From Insolitispirillum peregrinum (lineage in GTDB: Bacteria; Pseudomonadota; Alphaproteobacteria; Rhodospirillales; Rhodospirillaceae): DNA of 64,000 nucleotides. Both the position numbers and the translations under genes were made by a program. The stretch lies in assembly GCF_042665255.1 (NCBI RefSeq), contig NZ_JBHTCD010000027.1; one strand, 5' to 3'. How positions within the stretch are numbered: the stretch's first letter is position 1; every line of letters begins with the position of its first letter. The notes under the pieces are model-generated. The model did not search any database and had not been told where the DNA came from. It saw only the letters and a list, made by a program, of their open reading frames with translations. Below are positions 33,867-41,626 of the stretch, piece by piece.

Positions 33867-35111
33867 ATGGATCTGCCCATTTCCGCCGCCCGCCTGTGGG
33901 ACAGCCTGATGGAGATGGCGACCATCGGCCCCGGCACCCAGGGCGGCAGCCGCCGTCTGGCCCTGACCGACGAAGACCGCGCTGGTCGCGACCGCTTTGT
34001 AGAGTGGTGCCAGCAGGCCGGATGCACCATCAGCGTTGATCAGGTCGGCAACGTCTTTGCCCGCCGCGCCGGACGCGATACCAGCCTGCCGCCGGTGGTG
34101 ATGGGCAGCCACCTCGACACCCAGCCGACCGGCGGCCGCTTTGATGGCGTCTATGGCGTGCTGGCCGGGCTGGAAGTCCTGCGCAGCCTGAACGACCATG
34201 GCATCACCACCCTGCACCCGCTGGAACTGGCGGTGTGGACCAACGAGGAAGGCTCGCGCTTTTCGCCGCCGATGATGGGGTCGGGGGTGCTGACCGGGGT
34301 GTTCACCCTGGACGAAATCCTTGATGCCGTGGCGCAGGATGGTGCCCGGCTGGGCGACGAGCTGGAGCGGATCGGCTATGCCGGAACCGCCTCGGCCACC
34401 GACCACCCGATGGCCGCCTACCTCGAAGCCCACATCGAGCAAGGCCCGGTGCTGGAAGTCGAAGGCCATCAGATCGGGGTGGTCAGCGGTGCGCAAGGGC
34501 AACGCTGGTTCGAAGTCACCGTCACCGGTCAGGAAGCCCACGCCGGGCCGACCCCGATGCGCCTGCGCCGTGATGCGCTGGTCGCTGCCGCCCGCATGGT
34601 CGATGCCCTGCACCATCTGGGCCACCGGATCGGCGGCGATGCCTGCACCACCGTCGGCATTCTGGATGTCGAGCCGCATTCGCGCAACGTGATCCCCGGC
34701 AAGGTGTGGTTCACCGTCGATCTGCGCCACCCCGATGACGCGGTGCTGGCGACCATGGAAGCCGAATTCCGCCAGCTGGTCGCCGACTGCGCCGCAGGCT
34801 GTGGCTGTACCGCTGCGATCGCCCCGTTCTGGGACTTCCCGGCCACGCCGTTTGCTCCGGCACTGGTGGCCTGCGTCGAAGACAGCGCCCGCGCCTTTGG
34901 CTTCAGCCAGCGACGGATCGTCTCGGGTGCCGGACACGATGCAGTCTACATCGCCCGCAAGGTACCAACGGCGATGGTGTTCATCCCCTGCATCGGCGGC
35001 ATCAGCCACAACGAAGCCGAAGACATCAGCCTTGACGATGCCGCCCGGGGGGCCGCCGTGCTGTACCGCACGGTGCTGGCCGCCGCCGACGGCACCTTGT
35101 CCCTGAGCTGA
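33867..35111 (+). CDS. Zn-dependent hydrolase, N-carbamoyl-L-amino-acid hydrolase/allantoate amidohydrolase family
   Basis: The 414-residue M20-type enzyme shows MGSHLDTQPTGGRFDGVYGVLAGLEV, TNEEGSRFSPPMMGS, HIEQGPVLE and GQEAHAGPTPM, the signatures of the HyuC/AllC/beta-ureidopropionase group. These enzymes split N-carbamoyl groups, releasing ammonia and carbon dioxide. With the HyuA-HyuB-like gene at 41627 it suggests hydantoin-like or ureido substrates. Confidence 0.9.
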   Translation: MDLPISAARLWDSLMEMATIGPGTQGGSRRLALTDEDRAGRDRFVEWCQQAGCTISVDQVGNVFARRAGRDTSLPPVVMGSHLDTQPTGGRFDGVYGVLAGLEVLRSLNDHGITTLHPLELAVWTNEEGSRFSPPMMGSGVLTGVFTLDEILDAVAQDGARLGDELERIGYAGTASATDHPMAAYLEAHIEQGPVLEVEGHQIGVVSGAQGQRWFEVTVTGQEAHAGPTPMRLRRDALVAAARMVDALHHLGHRIGGDACTTVGILDVEPHSRNVIPGKVWFTVDLRHPDDAVLATMEAEFRQLVADCAAGCGCTAAIAPFWDFPATPFAPALVACVEDSARAFGFSQRRIVSGAGHDAVYIARKVPTAMVFIPCIGGISHNEAEDISLDDAARGAAVLYRTVLAAADGTLSLS

Positions 35112-35142
35112 CCCTGCCCTTCCCTGACCCGGAGTCATCCCG

Positions 35143-36207
35143 ATGCGTTTCCTCCATCACCCGGATTCTGTTGCGCACAAGCCTCCGACCTATCTGGTGC
35201 GCGGCGAGCCAAAGCCAGTCCCCGAAGTCCCCGAGCGGGCGCTGGCGCTGGTCGAACAACTTCAACGGCGGGGCGGGACCATCGAGCAGGCCCCCCTGTG
35301 TGGCACCGGGCCACTGGTGGCGGTCCATACGCCGGAGTACATCCACTTTCTGGAAACCGCCCATCGCCGCTGGAGCGAACTGCCCGGAGCCAGCGCAGCG
35401 GTGATCCCCAACGCCCATCCGTTCACCAGCATCACCACCTATCCCACCGGCATCGTCGGGCAGGCGGGCTATCACATCTATGATACCGCCGCGCCGGTGG
35501 TGGCCGGGACATGGGCGGCGGCCAGTGCCTCGGCAGCGGTGGCAGTCCATGGGGCAACGCTGGTCGCCAGTGGCAAGGCCCCCAGTGCCTATGCCCTGTG
35601 CCGTCCGCCGGGGCACCATGCCACCCGGCAGGCCGCAGGCGGGTTCTGCTACCTCAACAATGCCGCCATCGCCGCTCAGGCCGCTTTGCCGGTGCTGGCG
35701 GCGCGCGGCCTGCCGAGGCGGGTGGCGATCCTTGATGTTGACCTGCACCACGGCAACGGCACGCAGGAAATTTTTTACGAGCGCAGCGACGTGCTGATGG
35801 TCAACGTCCACGCCGACCCCAGCGCCTTTTACCCGTTCTTTTCCGGCTATGCCCACGAACGCGGGGCCGGAGCCGGGCTGGGCTATACCATCAACCGCCC
35901 GCTGCCGATGGGAGCCGACGAGGCGACATTCCTGACCGCAGTCGCCGCCAGTCTGGCCGACATTGCCCGCTATGCGCCGTCGCTGCTGGTGCTGTCGCTG
36001 GGATTTGATACCTTCATCGGCGACCCGATGGCGACCTTTGGCGTGACAACGCCGGGATTTTCCCGTCTGGGCGCGATGATTGCCGCCTCTGGTGTGCCGA
36101 CTTTGGTGGTACAGGAAGGCGGCTATGCGGTTGGCGACCTGACCGCCAACCTTGGTTCCTTCCTTGATGGTTTTGAAGGGGTTACCCCCGCTGTGGAGAC
36201 TGTGTAA
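35143..36207 (+). CDS. Histone deacetylase-family amidohydrolase (acetylpolyamine amidohydrolase-like)
   Basis: The 354-residue protein has the full HDAC-fold active site: RPPGHHAT (H158, H159), GGFCYLNNAAIAA, DVDLHHGNGTQ (D200 and H202 as zinc ligands), D289 in SLGFDTFIGDP, and QEGGY near the end. Bacterial members deacetylate acetylpolyamines or other N-acyl amines. It adds a third amide hydrolase to this cluster. The cupin gene starts 2 bp after its stop. Confidence 0.92.
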   Translation: MRFLHHPDSVAHKPPTYLVRGEPKPVPEVPERALALVEQLQRRGGTIEQAPLCGTGPLVAVHTPEYIHFLETAHRRWSELPGASAAVIPNAHPFTSITTYPTGIVGQAGYHIYDTAAPVVAGTWAAASASAAVAVHGATLVASGKAPSAYALCRPPGHHATRQAAGGFCYLNNAAIAAQAALPVLAARGLPRRVAILDVDLHHGNGTQEIFYERSDVLMVNVHADPSAFYPFFSGYAHERGAGAGLGYTINRPLPMGADEATFLTAVAASLADIARYAPSLLVLSLGFDTFIGDPMATFGVTTPGFSRLGAMIAASGVPTLVVQEGGYAVGDLTANLGSFLDGFEGVTPAVETV

Positions 36208-36209
36208 TC

Positions 36210-36530
36210 ATGTGTGATCATTGCCCCGATACCGCCACCGCCCAGCCGGTCCAGCACATTGACAACGATCAGGTGCGCGTCACCGAATGGCGCTTTCCGG
36301 TCGGCGCGGAAACCGGTTTCCACCGCCACGAAATGGACTACACCATCGTCCCGCTCAATCCGGGCCGGATGGAACTGACCGGGCCGGATGGCACCATCAC
36401 CCATACCGAGCTGACCCCCGGTGTCAGCTATTTCCGCAAGGCCGGTGTCGAGCACAACGTCAAGAATATTGGCGATGCAGCGTTTGCCTTTGTCGAAGTC
36501 GAATTGAAGCCCGCCCCCGAGGCATCATGA
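36210..36530 (+). CDS. Cupin-domain protein
   Basis: The 106-residue product is a single cupin barrel: VGAETGFHRHEMDYTIVPL carries the first His pair, and ELTPGVSYFRKAGVEHNVKN carries the second motif. Small cupins of this type bind a metal and act as isomerases, dioxygenases or sensors. Its stop overlaps the next start (ATGA). Substrate unknown. Confidence 0.85.
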   Translation: MCDHCPDTATAQPVQHIDNDQVRVTEWRFPVGAETGFHRHEMDYTIVPLNPGRMELTGPDGTITHTELTPGVSYFRKAGVEHNVKNIGDAAFAFVEVELKPAPEAS

Positions 36531-37441
36531 CAACAGCCTCTCCCCCTGCCACGCGGGATTGGGGAAAGCTGGGGCTGATCGGTCTGATCAGCCTCTGCTG
36601 GGGCCTCAATTGGCCCGCCATCAAGATCCTGCTCGGCTATCTGCCGCCCTTTACCCTGCGCGCGCTCGCCTTTACGGCGGGCGCGGTGCTGATTCTGGCC
36701 ATCGCCCGCCTGTCCGGCAACCGCCTGCGGGTGGCGCGCAGCGATATCACCCCGCTGGTGCTCGGCGGGCTGTTGAACGTGCTGGTGTTCAACCTGTTCA
36801 CCACCTATGGCCAGTTGACCATGGCCACCTCGCGCGCGGCGGTGATCACCTTTACCATGCCGGTGTGGACCACCCTGCTGGCCATTCCGGTACTGAAGGA
36901 AAAACCCGGTCCCCGGCAATGGATCGGGCTGGTCTGTGGCATGGCCGGGCTGGCGGTGCTGTTGGGGCCGCACGGACTGGATCAGGGCATTGGTCCGTTC
37001 CTGATGCTGGGGGCGGCGGTCAGTTGGGCGCTGGGCACGGTGCTGATGAAGCGTCGCCCGTGGAGCACCCCGCCGATGGTGGTCACCGGCTGGCAGTATG
37101 TGCTGTCCGCTGTTCCGCTGGTGTTGCTGGCGGCATGGCATGACCCGGTGCCCGACTTCAGCATTCTGCCCGCCAAGGCCTGGATTGCCCTCGGCTGGCA
37201 TATCAGCCTGTCGATCTGTCTGGCGCAAGTGTTGTGGTACAAGGTCATTCGCCGGGCCTCGGCGGGCGAAGCCACCATTGGCACCCTGTTGATCCCGGTG
37301 ATTGGCGTCACCGGCTCGCTGCTGATTCTGGGCGAGACGCTCACCTGGTCGCTACTGATTGCCCTCGGGCTGATCGTGGCCGCTGTTGCCGCCGGCGTTC
37401 TGCCCTTCCCGCGCAAGCCACGCCTGCAAGGGACGGGTTAA
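36527..37441 (+). CDS. EamA/DMT-family transporter
   Basis: ATG 36527 overlaps the cupin stop; 304 residues. About ten membrane segments in two EamA repeats are visible, beginning LGLIGLISLCWGLNWPAIKILL and later GPFLMLGAAVSWALGTVLMKR. The family exports metabolites and amino acids. The upstream frame (from 36287) is cupin shadow. The last 90 bases overlap the converging gene at 37352. Confidence 0.9.
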   Translation: MTTASPPATRDWGKLGLIGLISLCWGLNWPAIKILLGYLPPFTLRALAFTAGAVLILAIARLSGNRLRVARSDITPLVLGGLLNVLVFNLFTTYGQLTMATSRAAVITFTMPVWTTLLAIPVLKEKPGPRQWIGLVCGMAGLAVLLGPHGLDQGIGPFLMLGAAVSWALGTVLMKRRPWSTPPMVVTGWQYVLSAVPLVLLAAWHDPVPDFSILPAKAWIALGWHISLSICLAQVLWYKVIRRASAGEATIGTLLIPVIGVTGSLLILGETLTWSLLIALGLIVAAVAAGVLPFPRKPRLQGTG

Positions 37442-38392
37442 CAGCATCGGCAAGGTATAGATCGGAAACTGCACCACCGCGAACCATAACCACAGCATGT
37501 CCACCGTTGCCTTGCTCTCCCCTGTCGCCGCCACAGGGGGGAGACAGGCAATCAGCAACGCCATGTTGCGGTTGGCAAAGCAGTAGCCAATGCTGGCCGC
37601 CATCCGCCGCGACAACCCGGCCCGCCCGCCGATCACCATCCCGCCCAGCAGGGCCAGCAGGGCCAGCGCATAAGACAACAGCAGCAGCCCGCCAATCAGC
37701 CATGGCCGGGACCACAGGATCGGCCCGACGCCATCCATCAGGGCGATGGCAAACACCACCATGCACAGCAGGCTGAACAGATCGACCAGCGCCAACCCTT
37801 GCGCGCGTGCGCCGTGGGACAGGCAGGCCATCCCGCGCCGGGACAGGGCGGCGACCAGCGTTGTTCCGGCAATCAGCACCAGCAACCGCACCGCCAGCCC
37901 GTCGGCGGTCCACAGGTCGCCCAGCGGAACCGGGGTCAGGGCCAGCATCATCAGCGGCGCGCTGAAAGAGACCAGCGCCGTCCCGCCCAACAGCAGCAAC
38001 AGGGCCAGCGCACTGTCCAGCCGCAGCAACGCCGCCAGAGCCGGGGCGCTGGTCAGGGTCGGCGAAGCAGCCATCAACACCAGTGCAGCGGTGATCCCGC
38101 CGGGGATGACGAACAGGTGGTCCAGCCCCTGCCCGATTCCCCACATCACCAGCGGCACCCCGCCCATCATCAACGCCAGACTGACCAGCAGGCGGCGGGG
38201 ATGCCGCACATGGCGGCGCAGGTCCGACACATCCAGCCGGACCATTGCCGCCCACAGCAGGCCGATCACCCCCGGTGCCAGCAACGGCTTCAGCGCCGCT
38301 GCCAGCGGCGGGACCGCCAGCCCGACCCCCAGACTGAGGGCCAGAATCAGGCGGGACCGCCGTGCCAACAGGGAGATCAGCCGGTTTCCCAT
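37352..38392 (-). CDS. Bile acid:sodium symporter-family (BASS-like) transporter
   Basis: The 346-residue protein has about nine hydrophobic segments and reads like the BASS/ArsB-like fold: LLAPGVIGLLWAAMVRLDVSDLRRHVRHPRRL near the start and ASIGYCFANRNMALLIA, matching the conserved 'G...GNRN.AL' region. Substrates in the family range from bile acids to keto acids. It lies 9 bp downstream of the TRAP large permease gene, so it may be co-transcribed. The 90-bp tail overlap with the EamA gene is unusual. Confidence 0.75.
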   Translation of the reverse strand: MGNRLISLLARRSRLILALSLGVGLAVPPLAAALKPLLAPGVIGLLWAAMVRLDVSDLRRHVRHPRRLLVSLALMMGGVPLVMWGIGQGLDHLFVIPGGITAALVLMAASPTLTSAPALAALLRLDSALALLLLLGGTALVSFSAPLMMLALTPVPLGDLWTADGLAVRLLVLIAGTTLVAALSRRGMACLSHGARAQGLALVDLFSLLCMVVFAIALMDGVGPILWSRPWLIGGLLLLSYALALLALLGGMVIGGRAGLSRRMAASIGYCFANRNMALLIACLPPVAATGESKATVDMLWLWFAVVQFPIYTLPMLLTRPLQAWLAREGQNAGGNSGHDQPEGNQ

Positions 38393-38401
38393 CCCTGCCC
38401 C

Positions 38402-39703
38402 TTACATTTTGACGTTGGCAGGCATCCAGGTGGCAATCCCCGGAAACAGCACCAACATCACCACCGCCGCCACCAGCACCAGGAAGAACGGCATGGCCGA
38501 TTTGGCAATGCGCACCAGATTGTGCCGGGTCAGCCCCTGAATCACGAACAGGTTGAAGCCAACCGGCGGAGTGATCTGGGCCATTTCGACCACCAGCACC
38601 AGAAAGATCCCGAACCAGATGGTATCAATCCCGGCCTGCTGCACCATCGGCATGATCACCGAGGTGGTCAGTACCACAATCGAAATGCCATCAAGGAAGC
38701 AGCCCAGAATGACGAACAGCACGGTCAGCGCCGCCAGCAGGGCCGGGGGTGACAGGTGCAGGGTGCCGATATATTCGGCCAGCGCCGACGGAATGCGGGT
38801 GTAGCCCATCGCCACGGTCAGAAAGGCCGCCCCGGCCAGAATGAAGGCAATCATGCACGAGGTACGGGTGGCTGCCAGCAGGCCATCCACAAACGACGCC
38901 CAACTGAGCGTCCCGGTCAGGCGCGACAGCACCAGCGACAGGAACACCCCCACCGCAGCGGCGTCGGTCGGCGAGGCAATGCCAGTGTAAATCGAGGCAA
39001 TCACCGCCATGATCAGCCCGACCACCGGAGCGATTTTCCCCAGCCCCCGCCAGCGGTCCCCCCAGGTGACATTCGGCTCGTCGGGGATGGCGCCGGGATG
39101 CAGCAGGCTCCAGCCAATGACATAGGCCATGAACATCCCCATCAGCATGATCCCCGGCAGGATACCGGCGACAAACAGACGGGCAATGCTTTCTTCCACC
39201 GCCACCCCGTAGACGATCAGGATGATCGACGGCGGGATCAACAGCCCCAGCGTCCCCGACCCGGCCAGACTGCCCATGGTGATGTCAACCGGATAGCCGC
39301 GCTTTTGCAGCTCGGGCAGGCTCATCTTGCCAACGGTGGCGCAGGTGGCCGCCGACGAGCCGGACACGGCGGCAAAGATGCCGCAGCCCAGCACGTTGAC
39401 GTGCAACAGGCGGCCGGGAATGCGCGACATCCACGGTGCCAGCCCGTTGAACAGGTCTTGTGACAGGCGCGACCGGAACAGGATTTCCCCCATCCAGATG
39501 AACAGCGGCAAGGCCGACAACGCCCACGAATTGGCCGAGCCCCAGATGGTGGTGGCCATCACCGCGCCCACGGGCGCACTGGTGAACACCGCCATTGCCA
39601 GCACCGACACCGCAACCAGCGACAACGCCACCCACAGGCCGCCAGCCAGAAACACCAGCAAGGCCACCGAGATGGTGATCAGCATGAAGATTTGATGATC
39701 CAC
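38402..39703 (-). CDS. dctM: TRAP transporter large permease (DctM family)
   Basis: The 433-residue protein has about 12 membrane segments. GSSAATCATVGKMSLPELQKRGYP and GSLAGSGTLGLLIPPSIILIVYG are DctM hallmarks, with EMAQITPPVGFNLFVIQG near the end. It is the main channel of a sodium-driven TRAP uptake system with the two following minus-strand partners. It starts 24 bp after dctQ. Confidence 0.95.
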   Translation of the reverse strand: MDHQIFMLITISVALLVFLAGGLWVALSLVAVSVLAMAVFTSAPVGAVMATTIWGSANSWALSALPLFIWMGEILFRSRLSQDLFNGLAPWMSRIPGRLLHVNVLGCGIFAAVSGSSAATCATVGKMSLPELQKRGYPVDITMGSLAGSGTLGLLIPPSIILIVYGVAVEESIARLFVAGILPGIMLMGMFMAYVIGWSLLHPGAIPDEPNVTWGDRWRGLGKIAPVVGLIMAVIASIYTGIASPTDAAAVGVFLSLVLSRLTGTLSWASFVDGLLAATRTSCMIAFILAGAAFLTVAMGYTRIPSALAEYIGTLHLSPPALLAALTVLFVILGCFLDGISIVVLTTSVIMPMVQQAGIDTIWFGIFLVLVVEMAQITPPVGFNLFVIQGLTRHNLVRIAKSAMPFFLVLVAAVVMLVLFPGIATWMPANVKM

Positions 39704-39727
39704 GATCTGCTCCCGCAGTTTGTCTGG

Positions 39728-40330
39728 TCAGCGTTCAAAGGACGACGAGGCCGGATCAACCTCGATCGCATCAAAGGCCGGGGTCTTGCCCGCCAGCACC
39801 ACGATCAGGTCATCGAGCACCGCAATTGCCAGCCCGATCAGGCCCAGCGCCATCCCGGCCTGCGGCACCCACAACGGCACCGGCACCAGCCCGGACGACA
39901 TGTCACCGAATTCCAGCGAGTCCAGCATCAACTGCACCGCATACCATCCAGCAAAGGAGGTCAGGCCCAGCGCCACCAGCAGGCAGACAATGTTCATCAC
40001 CCGGGTCGGCCCGGCAGACAGCCGCCCCAGCACCAGCCCGACACGGATATGGGCCCCGAGGTGAAAGGCATAGGGCAAGGCCAGAAACGATGCGCCGACC
40101 AGAAAGAAACCGGTGAATTCCGCATAGGACGGCACCATCAGGCCAATGGCGGTACCGGTGATCATCTGGGCAACGCGGTCGATGGCATTGGCTGCCACCT
40201 GCACCATCACCAGTGCCGCAATGCCGACGATGAACACCCCGGCCAGGACACCGCACAGCAGATAGAATTTTTCAAGCAGGGCGCGCAGCGGCGGTCCTCC
40301 CTGCGCAACAGAAGAAGAGTTTTCGGACAT
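39728..40330 (-). CDS. dctQ: TRAP transporter small permease (DctQ family)
   Basis: I take ATG 40330 (MSENSSSVAQGG) over the in-frame start at 40354; 200 residues. Four membrane segments (LLCGVLAGVFIVGIAALVMVQV; the next near EFTGFFLVGASFLALPYAF) fit DctQ, including the Arg-rich loop GAHIRVGLVLGRL. It bridges the binding protein and DctM. A terminator-like hairpin separates it from dctP. Confidence 0.92.
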   Translation of the reverse strand: MSENSSSVAQGGPPLRALLEKFYLLCGVLAGVFIVGIAALVMVQVAANAIDRVAQMITGTAIGLMVPSYAEFTGFFLVGASFLALPYAFHLGAHIRVGLVLGRLSAGPTRVMNIVCLLVALGLTSFAGWYAVQLMLDSLEFGDMSSGLVPVPLWVPQAGMALGLIGLAIAVLDDLIVVLAGKTPAFDAIEVDPASSSFER

Positions 40331-40360
40331 CAGGCGGCTTCCCTGCCAGAGCATTGTGCG

Positions 40361-40408
40361 AAAAACAAAAAAAACGGCCCATCAAAAGGAAAATCTTCCG
40401 ATGGGCCG
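40361..40408 (-). terminator. Intrinsic terminator/attenuator between dctP and dctQ
   Basis: Read on the minus strand, CGGCCCATC (40408-40400) pairs perfectly with GATGGGCCG (40383-40375) and is followed by a 14-base tract that is all T apart from one G (40374-40361). It lies directly after the dctP stop. Partial termination here would keep the binding protein in excess over the permeases. Confidence 0.85.
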
Positions 40409-40414
40409 CTGTTT

Positions 40415-41404
40415 TTACTTGGCGCGATAGGCGTCGATGATCTTTTTGCCATCGTCCCCGGCGCTGACCATCCATTCGGTGACCATCTGGCCACCGATTT
40501 TGGCCAGACCGGCTTCCAGTTGTGCACTGGGGGCCTGAACAGCGACGCCGTTGTCGGCCAGCGCCTTGTTCTTTTCATCCCGCTCGGTGCGGCTCATCTG
40601 CCAGCCACGGGTTTCGGCTTCGGCGGCGGCCTTCAGCACCGCCTCGCGGACCTCCGGCGACAGCTTCTGGAAGGCACGCTTGTTGACCACAATGACGTTT
40701 TTCGGCAACCAGGCCTGCACGTCGTAGAAGTTCTTCACGAAATCCCACGCCTTGACACCAACGCCGGTCGAGGCCGAGGTGATCATCGCATCCACGCGGC
40801 CGGTGGCAAACGCCTGCGGCAGATCGGGTTCTTCGATCTGGGTCGGCACCGCGCTCAACAGGCTGGCGATCTTGTTGGTGGCCGGGTTATAGGCGCGGAA
40901 CTTGCTGCCCTTCAGGTCATCGACCGAGTTCAGCGGCTTGACCGAATACAGGCCCTGCGGCGGCCAGGCGACGGCGTACAGCGGCACCAGACCTTCCTTT
41001 TCCAGCGCGGCAGTAATCACCGGTTTCGACGCCTGCCACAGCTTGTAGGCCGAGTCATAATCAGAGGCGAGGAACGGCACCGAATCAACGCCGTAGACCG
41101 GGTTTTCATTGGCAATGTTCGACAGCAGGAACTCGCCGATCTGCGCCTGACCACTGCGCACGGCGTTCTTGATTTCCGGGTGCTTGAACAACGAGCCGCC
41201 GGAATGGACCTCGATCTGCAGCGCGCCATTGGTGGCGGCTTTGACGTCCTCGGCGAACTTCATCACGTTGACGGTGTGAAAACGGGTGTCCGGATACGGC
41301 GTCGGCATCACCCAGGTTTCCGCCTGCGCAGCAGCAGCAGCAAGACTGGACGATGCAACGGCAGCAGCAAGCAGCAGTGACCGGGTGGATGACAGAATAC
41401 CCAT
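40415..41404 (-). CDS. dctP: TRAP transporter substrate-binding protein (DctP family)
   Basis: ATG 41404 has GGAGG upstream and is preferred over 41428; 329 residues. A signal peptide ends at AAAAAQA-E. The mature part has FHTVNVMKFAEDVKAATNGALQIEVHSGGSLF, the DctP start, and FRAYNPATNKIASLLSAVPTQIE, carrying the conserved Arg that binds the ligand carboxylate. The ligand is probably a carboxylate. It is the first gene of the TRAP operon and divergent from the HyuA-HyuB gene. Confidence 0.93.
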   Translation of the reverse strand: MGILSSTRSLLLAAAVASSSLAAAAAQAETWVMPTPYPDTRFHTVNVMKFAEDVKAATNGALQIEVHSGGSLFKHPEIKNAVRSGQAQIGEFLLSNIANENPVYGVDSVPFLASDYDSAYKLWQASKPVITAALEKEGLVPLYAVAWPPQGLYSVKPLNSVDDLKGSKFRAYNPATNKIASLLSAVPTQIEEPDLPQAFATGRVDAMITSASTGVGVKAWDFVKNFYDVQAWLPKNVIVVNKRAFQKLSPEVREAVLKAAAEAETRGWQMSRTERDEKNKALADNGVAVQAPSAQLEAGLAKIGGQMVTEWMVSAGDDGKKIIDAYRAK

Positions 41405-41560
41405 CGATGAGCCTCCATAAGCAATCATACGAAACAGCCGAGCACGGGGATGGCAACCGCCCGCCTGACATCAGGCCAACCGCCGGGCGGGTGCAAGTGC
41501 ACACGAATTGCGCACCTGCAACATACGCCCAAACCCTGTGCAAAAAAACCGTGACACGAA

Positions 41561-41577
41561 GTTGACAAATTATCAAC
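41561..41577. promoter_or_regulatory. MarR-box-like palindrome in the divergent region
   Basis: GTTGACAAATTATCAAC is an imperfect 17-bp palindrome, matching its own reverse complement at 14 positions (GTTGAyAA-N-TTrTCAAC). It lies between divergent dctP and the HyuA-HyuB gene, 50 bp before the latter. The arms resemble operators of MarR-family repressors, and a MarR-type gene sits at 45334. Confidence 0.5.
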
Positions 41578-41626
41578 AAAATACAAACATGGTGTCACAC
41601 ATTCACGCCACCGGAGCCATAGCCCG

